From Fuerstiella sp. (GTDB lineage Bacteria > Planctomycetota > Planctomycetia > Planctomycetales > Planctomycetaceae), in NCBI GenBank assembly GCA_029247265.1, contig JAQWLN010000218.1, positions 1 through 33,380 of the forward strand: a stretch of 33,380 nt of DNA, read 5' to 3'. The translations under genes were made by a program, and so were the position numbers. Each line of letters starts with the position of its first letter. Within the stretch, counting starts at the first letter, position 1. Under the pieces are notes generated by a model, which saw only the letters and a program-made list of their open reading frames with translations, did not search any database and was not told the DNA's origin. Positions 25,974 through 33,380 of this stretch are shown piece by piece.

Positions 25974-27164
25974 CTACTCGGGCCGAGGAACTGGCTTGTG
26001 TTCCGCGCCGTGCTGCACTGTCGAACCTCGTCGCAGTGACGTTGTACCGAAACGTCCTCGAATCTGATCGGCCACTTCGTCCAGTTTTGTGTCTCGTTCG
26101 TCGTTGACTTCTGCGAACAGATTCTGCTGAACTGGTGAATGCCGCTGCAGGTTCGAGACCCCCATACCCAGCAGTCGGACAATCAGCGGACGATCCGGCA
26201 GTTGAGAGTTCAGGAGTTCCGACACAACCGACCACAATAAACTGGTCGTGTTCGTTGACTGCGGCAGGCTTTTTGAGCGTGTGATCGTATCAAAGTTGCC
26301 GTAACGAACTTTCAGATTGACCGTTCGCCCCTGGACGTTGTTTCTCCGCATACGCCCTGCAACCTGTTCGGTGAGTTCCATCAACCATGCTCGCAGGACA
26401 TCTCCGTCTCGCACGTCCTGAGCAAATGTCGTTTCGTGCGAAACGGATTTCGCTTCACGATCCGGCACCACCTCTCGTTCGTCGATGCCTCGTGCCAGTT
26501 GCCAGAAATGCTTTCCGCTTTTGCCGAAAGATGTTTGCAGCTGCTGCAGGGAAAGCTGTCGAAGATCACCGATCGTTCGAATTCCTAAACCATCAAACTT
26601 TTGCTTCGTCGTCTTTCCGACGCCCCAGATTCGACTCACAGACAATGGCGCAAGTGTACTTTGTATGGCATCCGAATCGATGACCGTAAACCCGTCCGGC
26701 TTTTCCAGATCGCTGGCAAGCTTGGCCAGAAATTTATTCGGAGCAACGCCCACAGAAGCAACCAGCTGCAATTCGTCGCGGATGTCCTTCTTGATTCCAC
26801 GTCCGATGGCTTCGACGGAACCGAACAGCTGTACACTTCCCGTGGCATCCAGAAAAGCCTCGTCCAGCGACAGCGGTTCCACCAGCGGCGTATAGCGATT
26901 GAAGATCTCCCGGATTTGATGAGAAATCTCCACGTAGTACTCCATTCGAGGGCGCAGTACCACGGCATTCGGACATCGTCTGAGGGCCTCTGCTGTTGCC
27001 ATCGCGCTGTGCACGCCAAACTTTCGCACGACATAATTTGCCGCGGCGACTACACCTCGTCCTTCCGGTGTCCCCCCTACGATGACAGGTTGCCCCTGCA
27101 GTTCCGGGCGATCACGTTCTTCGACAGAAGCATAAAATGCATCCATGTCAACATGTAGAATCAT
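25974..27164 (-). CDS. dinB: DNA polymerase IV (Y-family, translesion)
   Basis: DinB is an error-prone DNA polymerase that copies past damaged bases. The 396 residues start with the catalytic motif MILHVDMDAFYASVEERDRP (Asp6 and Asp8), followed by VAAANYVVRKFGVHSAM, and LSLDEAFLDATG with the catalytic Asp101-Glu102 pair. VASVGVAPNKFLAKLASDLE and the helix-hairpin-helix RIWGVGKTTKQKFDGLGIRT complete the palm and thumb, and the little-finger domain has VNLKVRYGNFDTITRSKSLP. QQNLF near residue 354 resembles a sliding-clamp-binding motif, although about 40 residues follow it. The gene converges on the SMP-30-like gene with a 54-base gap. The ATG has no clear ribosome-binding site. No LexA box was recognised upstream. 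Confidence 0.95.
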   Translation of the reverse strand: MILHVDMDAFYASVEERDRPELQGQPVIVGGTPEGRGVVAAANYVVRKFGVHSAMATAEALRRCPNAVVLRPRMEYYVEISHQIREIFNRYTPLVEPLSLDEAFLDATGSVQLFGSVEAIGRGIKKDIRDELQLVASVGVAPNKFLAKLASDLEKPDGFTVIDSDAIQSTLAPLSVSRIWGVGKTTKQKFDGLGIRTIGDLRQLSLQQLQTSFGKSGKHFWQLARGIDEREVVPDREAKSVSHETTFAQDVRDGDVLRAWLMELTEQVAGRMRRNNVQGRTVNLKVRYGNFDTITRSKSLPQSTNTTSLLWSVVSELLNSQLPDRPLIVRLLGMGVSNLQRHSPVQQNLFAEVNDERDTKLDEVADQIRGRFGTTSLRRGSTVQHGAEHKPVPRPE

Positions 27165-27578
27165 CGCAAGTCCGATCGGCGGGAAACGATATCAACGTCC
27201 CCAAGACGTTGAGGCGGTCCGCCAATGGTACGGCAATTCCAAACGGACCACGAACAGTACGAAGAACAGGATTGAGGATTTAAGATTTCTATGCCCTGCG
27301 ACTATACACTTTGCGTCGATTGACGATGTGGGAGACTTTCATTGAGAAGCTCGCACAATATAATTACGAAACTAGGACATTCTCGTGATGTGACAGGGTC
27401 GCATCCAATGGCGAACGGCCGCTCAGAGATTGTCAGTGTGCTCCCGTTCATCTGGTCAGGGGGCATGAAGACTACGTGCCCATTCCCCGTCGCTTTGGAG
27501 ATGGGGCAGGACTTGCCACTTTCCGAACCGGCGAACGGACATCGCTCTAAACCATTTTCCAGTTAAACCCAGGCTCTC
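27165..27578. other. 414-base divergent gap between dinB and the next gene
   Basis: No convincing gene is seen; open frames at 27145-27345 and 27342-27566 lack protein-like character. The promoters of both flanking genes should lie here. Weak rightward candidates are TTAAGA (27280-27285) with TATACA (27303-27308), spacing 17, and an isolated TATAAT at 27359-27364 with only a poor -35. I see no SOS box or hairpin with a T-run. Confidence 0.4.
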
Positions 27579-28748
27579 ATGAACACCACGACCGCATCCA
27601 GCCCTCGCATTGATAGTTTGAAGCAGCAGTTGCCTGAGACCCCTTCACGCACTGATCTGCTGTCTGCTCTGCAAAAGACATTGGCTGATGAAAAGGATTA
27701 TCACCGTCTGTTCGATGCGAAGCTGATGCAGGTACGTGACCAGATGGGCTTACCACTGACTCAGCCATCATCGCTGGACAATGTGCCCGCTGAACACGAA
27801 CAGGCGTTTCGCGATGCATATGTAGACGTCGCCCGTGAAGTTGGCACGATGTTTCTTGAGGACGGGAACCTGTCGGATGCATGGGCCTACTTCCGCACCA
27901 TCGGGGAACCGGAACCGATCAAAGCTGCGATCGACAAAATCTCAGTACCGCGCGAACCCGATGAAGCGTTCGACGAAATCGTCAATGTGGCTCTGTACGA
28001 AGGTGCTCACATTGCTCGAGGCCTTGAGTTTCTGCTGAAGACTCACGGAACCTGCAACACAGTCACAGCGTTAAGCCAGTTACAGCAGCAGATGACTCCG
28101 GAGGAACGCCGAACGGCTGCCGCCATGATGGTACGAACCATCTACGACGACGTGCAGGCAACGCTCCGTCGCGAAGTGGAGGCCCGCATGCCGGTACTTT
28201 CACCAAATGCCTCAATACGCGAATTGATTACGGGCCGTGACTGGCTGTTTGCCGAAGGCAACTACCATATCGATGTGTCGCATCTGCATTCAACGGTCGG
28301 TTTTGCTCGATCATTGAATGCTGACGATCCGGAACTGAAACAGGCTGTCGAATTGTGTGCCTACGGGGCCATGCTCTCGGATCAGCTGCAATATCCGGGG
28401 GAACTTCCCTTCGACGAATACTACAAGGCAAACCGGTTCTTCCTGACGGCGCTAGCTGGTGAAGATCCTGAATCCGCCATTGCCTATTTCATGCAGAGAC
28501 TCAAGGATTCATCCGACACATCAGACCAGCAGTTGATCGCGTTTGTATTGCTCGACCTGGCGCAGCGAATCGGACGGTCCTCCGAAGTGCTCAGAGATAC
28601 GGCCTCGTTCGTCAGTCGCATGGAAGATCCGAACGGTTTTTCATTCACAAAGCTCTGCGTAGAGCTGGGCCTTACGGATAAGCTTGAGGAAGCTGCAGTG
28701 GAGAATGATGACATCCTTGCCTTTACCATCGCCAGGTTGTCGCAATAG
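27579..28748 (+). CDS. Helical protein of unknown function (389 aa)
   Basis: I do not recognise this protein. The 389 residues look almost wholly helical and soluble, with no signal peptide or membrane segment. Features include a basic, Gln-rich start (RIDSLKQQLPETPSRTDLLS), an acidic middle (REPDEAFDEIVNVALYEGAH), a His-containing stretch (GNYHIDVSHLHSTVGFARSL), PGELPFDEYYKANRFFLTAL, and a C-terminal part built of repeat-like helices (IAYFMQRLKDSS, LIAFVLLDLAQRIGRSSEVL). The pattern recalls helical-repeat scaffolds such as TPR-type proteins, but no TPR consensus is clear. The HxDxSHLHS cluster could bind a metal; that is speculation. The ATG at 27579 is the first in the frame and no strong ribosome-binding site precedes it. 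YjbQ follows 93 bases later on the same strand. Confidence 0.85.
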   Translation: MNTTTASSPRIDSLKQQLPETPSRTDLLSALQKTLADEKDYHRLFDAKLMQVRDQMGLPLTQPSSLDNVPAEHEQAFRDAYVDVAREVGTMFLEDGNLSDAWAYFRTIGEPEPIKAAIDKISVPREPDEAFDEIVNVALYEGAHIARGLEFLLKTHGTCNTVTALSQLQQQMTPEERRTAAAMMVRTIYDDVQATLRREVEARMPVLSPNASIRELITGRDWLFAEGNYHIDVSHLHSTVGFARSLNADDPELKQAVELCAYGAMLSDQLQYPGELPFDEYYKANRFFLTALAGEDPESAIAYFMQRLKDSSDTSDQQLIAFVLLDLAQRIGRSSEVLRDTASFVSRMEDPNGFSFTKLCVELGLTDKLEEAAVENDDILAFTIARLSQ

Positions 28749-28841
28749 GCCCGGCGACGAGGTCCGTGCATCAGTGAACAGGACCGACGATCCGCTCACG
28801 GCTCGCTGAATACTCATGTTTTCGCAGGACGTCATTCACGT

Positions 28842-29276
28842 ATGAGCGTAACCCACTGGATTCAGAAGGAAATTGTTCTGCCGCAGTTTCCGCGCGGCTG
28901 CCATCTGGTGACGTCACATATTGTGCAGGAAGTTCCAGAGATTCAGGACGTTCAGGTGGGGCTGCTGCATGTCTTTATTCAGCACACATCGGCATCGCTT
29001 ACGCTGAATGAAAATGCGGATCCGGACGTCCTTGTCGACATGAACATGGCGTTGAACAAACTTGCCCCGGAATCGTGGCCATACGTGCATACGTGCGAAG
29101 GTCCGGACGACATGCCAGCTCATGTGAAGTCCTCGCTGACCGATTCGTCGATCTCCATCCCCATTGGCAGCGGGCGATTGCTGACCGGAACATGGCAGGG
29201 CATTTATCTGTGCGAACATCGTAACCACGGCGGTCGGCGTCATCTGGTGGTCACTATACAGGGGCAGTCACGCTAG
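28842..29276 (+). CDS. YjbQ family protein (UPF0047)
   Basis: A 144-residue member of the YjbQ/UPF0047 family, small cytosolic trimeric proteins, some of which have weak thiamine-phosphate synthase activity in Escherichia coli. Hallmarks are GLLHVFIQHTSASLTLNENA followed by DPDV, the YVHTCEGPDDMPAHVKSSL region with the conserved His, Glu and Asp residues, and LLTGTWQGIYLCEHRNHGGR near the C-terminus. Length and motif order fit the family throughout. The physiological role is not settled for the family. The ATG at 28842 starts MSVTHWIQKEI, in keeping with relatives; no good ribosome-binding site is seen. The next gene, tdk, begins 111 bases later. Confidence 0.92.
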   Translation: MSVTHWIQKEIVLPQFPRGCHLVTSHIVQEVPEIQDVQVGLLHVFIQHTSASLTLNENADPDVLVDMNMALNKLAPESWPYVHTCEGPDDMPAHVKSSLTDSSISIPIGSGRLLTGTWQGIYLCEHRNHGGRRHLVVTIQGQSR

Positions 29277-29387
29277 CGAGTGAGGTACAATCGACCGTAA
29301 AAATATATTCGTCGTCTCGCGGCAGATCGATCCAACCGGCGATGCCATGACGAGTGGATTCGCTGTCGCAATCACAACTAAGAAAAC

Positions 29388-30032
29388 ATGGCCAAGCTCT
29401 ACTTTTACTACTCAGCGATGAACGCCGGGAAGTCGACGACGCTGCTGCAGGCAGCGTACAATTACGAAGAACGTGGTCTCAGGTCACTGTTGCTGACTCC
29501 AGAAACTAACTTGCGAGATGGAGCCGGAGTGATCAGTTCTCGTATCGGCGTGAAGTCTCCAGCACACGTTTTTTCACTTGGTGAGTCGCTCCTGGACGTC
29601 TGCCGTCGCGAGCATTCTGCCCGTCCCGTCGCCTGTGTGTTTGTGGACGAAGCACAATTCCTGACACGTCGACAGGTCCATGAACTTGGAGATGTGGCCG
29701 ACGAATTATGTGTGCCGGTACTGACATATGGTCTGCGCACGGATTTTCAGGGGAATCTGTTCGAAGGCAGCCAGTTTCTGCTGGCTTGGGCAGATGTTAT
29801 TTCGGAGATCAAAACCATCTGCCACTGCGGCCGCAAGGCAACAATGGTGTTGAGAATCGGTTCCGACGGTCAAACGATTCGCGGGGGTGAGCAGATCAAA
29901 GTGGGCGGCAACGAAAGCTATGTTTCTGTCTGCCGACTGCACTTTAAATCCGGTCTGGGCACAAACGATCAGCCGAAACTGCCATTCGACGACTTCAGTG
30001 AAGACTCAGAACCGGGAACGTACTCCCGCTGA
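29388..30032 (+). CDS. tdk: Thymidine kinase (type II)
   Basis: Tdk phosphorylates thymidine with ATP for pyrimidine salvage. The 214 residues include the P-loop [12 protein letters not shown] (9-20), Walker [16 protein letters not shown] with the catalytic Glu88, the thymidine-binding lasso region [18 protein letters not shown], and a structural zinc site made of Cys145 and Cys147 (ICHCGRKAT) with Cys182 and His185 (VCRLHF). All are typical of the tetrameric type II enzyme. The ATG at 29388 gives [12 protein letters not shown], the usual N-terminus. The acidic C-terminal tail ([12 protein letters not shown]) is an unremarkable extension. The gene ends 117 bases before the SRP RNA; the palindromes between them are listed separately. 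Confidence 0.96.
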   Translation: MAKLYFYYSAMNAGKSTTLLQAAYNYEERGLRSLLLTPETNLRDGAGVISSRIGVKSPAHVFSLGESLLDVCRREHSARPVACVFVDEAQFLTRRQVHELGDVADELCVPVLTYGLRTDFQGNLFEGSQFLLAWADVISEIKTICHCGRKATMVLRIGSDGQTIRGGEQIKVGGNESYVSVCRLHFKSGLGTNDQPKLPFDDFSEDSEPGTYSR

Positions 30033-30051
30033 TCGCTAAACCTGACGCCTG

Positions 30052-30080
30052 TTTTCACGTGAAAAAATCTATTCGCGAAT
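30052..30080. promoter_or_regulatory. Two palindromes between tdk and the SRP RNA
   Basis: TTTTCACGTGAAAA (30052-30065) is a perfect 14-bp palindrome and ATTCGCGAAT (30071-30080) a perfect 10-bp one. Both lie between the tdk stop and the SRP RNA gene. The first could act as a weak bidirectional terminator or as a binding site; no experimental equivalent is known to me. Confidence 0.3.
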
Positions 30081-30096
30081 TTGAGGCCTAATCGCC

Positions 30097-30124
30097 TTGC
30101 GTTGTGAGGTGATGACGGAATAAT
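30097..30124 (+). promoter_or_regulatory. ffs: Possible promoter of the SRP RNA
   Basis: TTGCGT (30097-30102) and AATAAT (30119-30124) are spaced by 16 bases. A start about seven bases later would be near 30131, roughly 20 bases before the first base of the mature-looking RNA stem. The -35 is poor, so this is a tentative call supported mainly by position. Confidence 0.3.
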
Positions 30125-30149
30125 GCGGCCTCAGCGTCAAACGCTCGAA

Positions 30150-30263
30150 GGAGCGAAACGCTGCCTCCAATTGCGGTGAGGCCTGCCAAATCGGGTCAGG
30201 TCGGAAACGAAGCAGCCCTGCGGTTTTGGTTCTCAGGTGTGAGCGGAGGTAGCGTTTCGCTCC
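30150..30263 (+). ncRNA. ffs: Signal recognition particle RNA (4.5S type)
   Basis: The conserved SRP domain IV is plain: GGTCAGG (30194-30200), a 3-bp stem TCG/CGA closing a GAAA tetraloop (30204-30207), and AGCAGCC, giving the usual internal-loop layout. The ends pair over 19 bp: 30150-30168 (GGAGCGAAACG with CTGCCTCC) with 30245-30263, containing a single G-U pair. The gene is therefore about 114 bases, a small bacterial SRP RNA without an Alu domain. The RNA binds Ffh and targets membrane and exported proteins to the Sec machinery. The tetraloop is GAAA rather than the common GGAA but remains a GNRA loop. Only the plus strand carries the motif. It is convergent with gatA. Confidence 0.93.
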
Positions 30264-30268
30264 TTTTT
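30245..30268 (+). terminator. Terminator formed by the SRP RNA 3' strand and T-run
   Basis: The 3' strand of the 19-bp terminal SRP RNA stem (30245-30263) is followed directly by five T (30264-30268). The RNA's own closing stem therefore probably doubles as its intrinsic terminator. gatA ends 19 bases further on in the opposite direction. Confidence 0.6.
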
Positions 30269-30286
30269 CGTACACGGACGTCGGGC

Positions 30287-31762
30287 CTACGACATCGGAC
30301 AAGTACCGATGGTGTCCCGAGGCGTTTCCGCCATGGCCGCTGCCTGCAGAAGTGATGTTTCCGAAAATGCCGGCGCCTGCATCTGCAGACCGATCGGCAG
30401 TCCGGCGGAGGTCAGGCCGCAGGGCACTGAAATTCCTGGAATTCCTGCCAGGTTGGCACTGATCGTGTAGATGTCGCTGAGATACATGGCCAGCGGGTCA
30501 TTTTTCTTTTCGCCGATCCGAAAGGCCGGAGTCGGAGCAACCGGACCAGCAATGACGTCCACGTCCGCGAAGGCCTTGTCGAAATCCTCTCGAATGCGGC
30601 GGCGAACTTTCAACGCTTTCAGATAATAGGCGTCGTAGTAGCCTGCCGAGAGCGCGTAGGTGCCGAGCATTATCCGCCGTTTGACCTCGGCACCAAAACC
30701 TTCGCCCCGACTGCGACAATACAGGTCCAGCAGGCCATCATTCTTTGCATCAAAGTTTTCCGTTCGATGGCCATAATGTATGCCGTCGTAACGAGCCAGG
30801 TTGCTGGACGCTTCACTGGGGGCGATCAGGTAATACGCGGCAACGCTGTACTTCGCATGCGGCAGATTCACCGACTTGACCGTAGCCCCGGCGGACTCAA
30901 GGCGGGCGATTCCACTGCGCACAGCGGCCTCAACTTCGTTGTCGAGTCCTTCGCCGTAGTGCTCGTCAACGATGCCGATCCGAAGCCCGTCCAGGGACTG
31001 TCCATGCAGTCCGGAGTAATCGTCCACTCCGGACTCAACACACGTTGTGTCTCGTTTGTCATGTCCAGCGATCGCCTGCAGCAGCAGCGCAGCCCCGTGT
31101 ACATCTCGCGCTAATGGGCCAATCTGATCCAGGGAGCTGGCGAAGGCGACAAGCCCGTATCGAGACACTCGCCCATAAGTTGGCTTCATGCCCACAACAC
31201 CGCAAAAGCTGGCGGGCTGGCGAATCGAACCGCCGGTATCGGATCCCAGGGCCAGCGGCACCATTCCCGCAGCCACAGCCGCTGCCGAACCACCAGACGA
31301 TCCTCCGGGAGAATGCTCGGTGTTCCAGGGGTTACGAGTCAATCCGGACGCCGAGGTCTCAGTCGACGATCCCATCGCAAATTCGTCCATGTTCAACTTG
31401 CCGACGATAACTCCATCTTCGGCATCCAGCCGCTCCACGACGTGGGCATCATACGGCGGACGGTAGTTGTTCAGCATATGACTGCCGCAGGTCGTTGCCA
31501 CTCCTGACTGGCACATGTTGTCCTTAATTCCAACTGGCAGGCCCTGCAACATTCCGATGGCCTCGCCAGCGGCCCTTTTTGCATCGATAGAATCTGCCTT
31601 CCGGAGTGCAGCGTCGGCATCAACCCTGTTGAAAGCATTCAACTTCGGATTCAGCTGTTCGATGCGGGCAAGGCAGGCTGTCGTGAGGGCCCGGCTTGAC
31701 AGATCGCCCTGCTTAAGAGACGCCAGCAGTATGTCAGTGGATTGTTCGTGCAGTTCAGGCAT
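30287..31762 (-). CDS. gatA: Aspartyl/glutamyl-tRNA amidotransferase subunit A
   Basis: GatA is the amidase subunit of GatCAB, which turns misacylated Glu-tRNA(Gln) or Asp-tRNA(Asn) into the correct amide form using ammonia from glutamine. The 491 residues show the amidase-signature triad: Lys80 (GLPVGIKDN), cis-Ser155 ([16 protein letters not shown]) and nucleophile Ser179 ([19 protein letters not shown]), followed by [20 protein letters not shown]. The start at ATG 31762 is supported by GGAG seven bases upstream, inside the end of gatC, and by the family-like [16 protein letters not shown]; an in-frame extension to 31819 is rejected. It overlaps gatC by eight bases, so translation is likely coupled. 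The partner gatB is not in the window. Confidence 0.97.
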   Translation of the reverse strand: MPELHEQSTDILLASLKQGDLSSRALTTACLARIEQLNPKLNAFNRVDADAALRKADSIDAKRAAGEAIGMLQGLPVGIKDNMCQSGVATTCGSHMLNNYRPPYDAHVVERLDAEDGVIVGKLNMDEFAMGSSTETSASGLTRNPWNTEHSPGGSSGGSAAAVAAGMVPLALGSDTGGSIRQPASFCGVVGMKPTYGRVSRYGLVAFASSLDQIGPLARDVHGAALLLQAIAGHDKRDTTCVESGVDDYSGLHGQSLDGLRIGIVDEHYGEGLDNEVEAAVRSGIARLESAGATVKSVNLPHAKYSVAAYYLIAPSEASSNLARYDGIHYGHRTENFDAKNDGLLDLYCRSRGEGFGAEVKRRIMLGTYALSAGYYDAYYLKALKVRRRIREDFDKAFADVDVIAGPVAPTPAFRIGEKKNDPLAMYLSDIYTISANLAGIPGISVPCGLTSAGLPIGLQMQAPAFSETSLLQAAAMAETPRDTIGTCPMS

Positions 31763-32048
31763 CTTTTTGCTCCAGAATCTGCGGCACCTGAAAAAACTGT
31801 CCGTCCGTCTTCGGGGCATTGCTCAGGGCGGATTTGCGGTTGAGCGAAGCGGTACGCTTGTCAGAGCGAAAAACGTTCTGCAGATCGACAGCGTGAGACA
31901 TCGGCATGGCATCCTCGATGTCCACTTCGTTCAGCACCTCAACATAATCCAGAATCTGAGTCAGATTCCGGCCGTACGTCTCCAGCTCCTGGTCACTGAG
32001 TTCAAGGCGTGCGAGCGAAGCCACTTTGCGAACTTCATCGATTTCCAT
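31755..32048 (-). CDS. gatC: Aspartyl/glutamyl-tRNA amidotransferase subunit C
   Basis: GatC is the small subunit that wraps around GatA and stabilises its contact with GatB. The 97-residue product starts [20 protein letters not shown], exactly the family beginning, and continues with [19 protein letters not shown] and [20 protein letters not shown]. The ATG at 32048 has AGGA about seven bases upstream. The frame is open to 32297, but the extra 83 residues lack any family resemblance. The gene overlaps gatA by eight bases and is the first gene of the pair. Confidence 0.95.
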   Translation of the reverse strand: MEIDEVRKVASLARLELSDQELETYGRNLTQILDYVEVLNEVDIEDAMPMSHAVDLQNVFRSDKRTASLNRKSALSNAPKTDGQFFQVPQILEQKDA

Positions 32049-32527
32049 TGGCGTGTCCTGCAGAAATTCAGTTGGTGGGGTTTGAGAGAAACATGCAGAT
32101 AACCCCGTCTGCGACTGGCTGCCGGGCGGGTGAACCCGGACTTGCAGGGGAGTTTCTGTCAAAGAAGTCGATGAATCCATGGCCAGGACACAGCTGTAAA
32201 CGACATTCCTGAGATTCGGCAGACGGGCCGCGACACCTGGCGGGCCTCTGCAGCGACGGATAATGAGTTGCGAACCTCCTGGTCGGCAGAATTCCACCTG
32301 TTCGACCGGGAATTTGTGCCGAAATGGGGAATTGACTCTGCGTTATTGACGATCCTGTCTGTTAGGATCCGCCGCTTCATTGTCGGACGGCCCCAGACGT
32401 ACACCGCAGAAACAGTGTTTCCAGGGTGCCCGAGGCTTACAGTCACAGCGCCACGGCCGAAAGGTCAGGCGACGGGGCTATTTTTCGACTCTCTCTCCCG
32501 TTTTGGTATCACCACCCAGACCATCCT
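32049..32527. other. 479-base divergent gap between gatC and typA
   Basis: No gene is supported here; open frames on either strand have no protein-like character. It should contain the promoters of gatC (leftward) and typA (rightward), but I found no -35/-10 pair with acceptable spacing. A short inverted repeat, GATCC (32351-32355) with GGATC (32365-32369), is the only structure noticed. No tRNA is visible. Confidence 0.4.
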
Positions 32528-33380
32528 ATGTCCATTGCCACACCGACCGAAATCATGCCAGAAAACGTCACGCGCCGCGATGACATCCGCAATATCGCGA
32601 TCATTGCCCACGTTGACCACGGCAAAACTTCACTGGTTGACTGCCTGATCAAACACAGCGGTATGTTCCGTGACAATCAGAAGATGCAGGAGTTCATGCT
32701 GGACAGCAATGATCTGGAGCGAGAGCGTGGAATCACGATTCTGGCCAAGAACATTGCCATGATGTACCAGGACATACGGATCAACATCATTGATACGCCC
32801 GGCCACGCGGATTTCGGCGGCGAAGTGGAACGCGTGCTGAAGATGGCCGATGGAGCTTTGCTGCTGGTTGACGCTTTTGAAGGACCGCGCCCGCAGACTC
32901 GGTTCGTGCTGCAGAAAGCTCTGGAGAACAACCTGAAGCTGATGGTCGTGATTAATAAGATTGACCGTCCTGACTGTCGTCCTGACGAGGTGCTTTCGCA
33001 GACTTTCGACCTGTTAGTGGAACTGGGGGCAGACGACGAAACGCTCGATTTCCCGTACATCTTCACGAGTGCCAAAGAGGGCTACGCCGTTCACGACGCG
33101 ACGAAGCGAGAAGGAGACATTCGTCCGTTGCTGGACATGGTGCTGGAAAAAATCCCAGGGCCGGTTGTTCGCCCTGACGATCCTCTGCAGCTGATGGTCA
33201 CGTCACTGGAATGGTCCAAGTACGTGGGCCGTATCGCCACGGGACGAATCGCCGCCGGCCAGCTGCGGACGGGCCAACAGATCGCGCTGACGAAAAAAGA
33301 CGGAACGGTCGTCAAGCAGAAGGTCGATCAGGTTCAGCTGTTCAGTAACCTGGGGCGATCTGATGCAGAGGAAGCATCTG
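32528..33380 (+). CDS. typA: Translational GTPase TypA/BipA (3' partial)
   Basis: The open frame from ATG 32528 runs off the right edge after about 284 codons. It has the GTPase motifs in order: G1 AHVDHGKTSL (27-36), G2/switch region DLERERGITILAKN, G3 IIDTPGHADFGGEVERV and G4 VINKIDRPDCRPDEV. The start of domain II follows (LQLMVTSLEWSKYVGRIATG, then RIAAGQLRTGQQIAL). ILAKN after the switch region and SLEWSKYVGRIATGRI identify TypA/BipA rather than EF-G or LepA. TypA is a ribosome-associated GTPase important for growth under stress and for ribosome assembly at low temperature. About half of the protein is missing beyond the window. There is no clear ribosome-binding site. Confidence 0.95.
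   Translation, partial: MSIATPTEIMPENVTRRDDIRNIAIIAHVDHGKTSLVDCLIKHSGMFRDNQKMQEFMLDSNDLERERGITILAKNIAMMYQDIRINIIDTPGHADFGGEVERVLKMADGALLLVDAFEGPRPQTRFVLQKALENNLKLMVVINKIDRPDCRPDEVLSQTFDLLVELGADDETLDFPYIFTSAKEGYAVHDATKREGDIRPLLDMVLEKIPGPVVRPDDPLQLMVTSLEWSKYVGRIATGRIAAGQLRTGQQIALTKKDGTVVKQKVDQVQLFSNLGRSDAEEAS

Noticed and set aside
26140..26165. GGTTCGAGACC resembling a tRNA T-arm
   Set aside because: It falls inside dinB and no acceptor, D-arm or anticodon stem can be built around it.
32049..32297. N-terminal extension of GatC
   Set aside because: The typical GatC start [10 protein letters not shown] with AGGA upstream lies at 32048; the extension has no family similarity.
32332..32368. TTGACT/TTGACG with TAGGAT as a typA promoter
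   Set aside because: Spacings of 25 and 11 bases are outside the usable range.
32528..33380. EF-G (fusA) or LepA instead of TypA
   Set aside because: ERERGITILAKN and SLEWSKYVGRIATGRI are TypA/BipA-specific features.
1..33380. CRISPR arrays, IS elements, prophage or defence islands
   Set aside because: I saw no regularly spaced repeats, transposase or integrase motifs, or phage structural genes; the gene content is chromosomal housekeeping plus lineage-specific envelope proteins.

Overview
The window looks like a chromosomal segment of a planctomycete, probably of the Planctomycetales. The pointers are two neighbouring signal peptidases I that carry very large extracytoplasmic inserts, a ClpC with typical planctomycete sequence, mostly housekeeping genes in short directons, many starts without a Shine-Dalgarno sequence, and moderately high G+C. 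This is inference from gene content, since no rRNA or other strict marker is present. I see no IS element, prophage, CRISPR array, tRNA or rRNA.

Layout. At 1-1832 a reading frame open to the left edge joins a cobaltochelatase CobN fragment in frame to the C-terminal two thirds of ClpC, and ends at a strong UUCG-loop terminator. This is either an assembly chimera or a very odd fusion. At 1923-6908 two signal peptidase I paralogues, the second with an Ig-like domain inside its periplasmic insert, are followed by an LptB-type ABC ATPase. At 7118-13153 come a double-ACT protein, a giant secreted beta-propeller (PQQ-like) protein and a c-di-AMP synthase of the archaeal DacZ architecture. The minus-strand block 19283-13274 holds a Dabb-domain protein, a YfhO-like membrane protein, a quinone-oxidoreductase-like MDR protein (4-nt overlap with the preceding gene), PyrB, and a dihydroorotase homologue that has lost several metal ligands (4-nt overlap with pyrB; a pyrBC'-type pair). 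At 19565-25919 are mtnA, a 1260-residue membrane protein of unknown function and a secreted SMP-30/gluconolactonase-like protein. DinB (minus strand) follows, then a helical protein of unknown function, YjbQ, thymidine kinase, the SRP RNA, gatA/gatC (minus strand), and the 5' part of typA running off the right edge.

How the parts relate. Envelope biogenesis is the most visible theme (two signal peptidases, LptB, a YfhO-like protein, large secreted or membrane proteins, SRP RNA). Pyrimidine and nucleotide metabolism is the second (pyrB/pyrC', tdk). c-di-AMP synthesis is a possible signalling link, but no partner gene is visible here. I found no convincing new multi-gene system. The points most worth checking are the CobN-ClpC junction, the exchangeable module inside the signal peptidase inserts, the apparently catalytically dead PyrC, the DacZ-like cyclase, and the unknown 1260-residue membrane protein.
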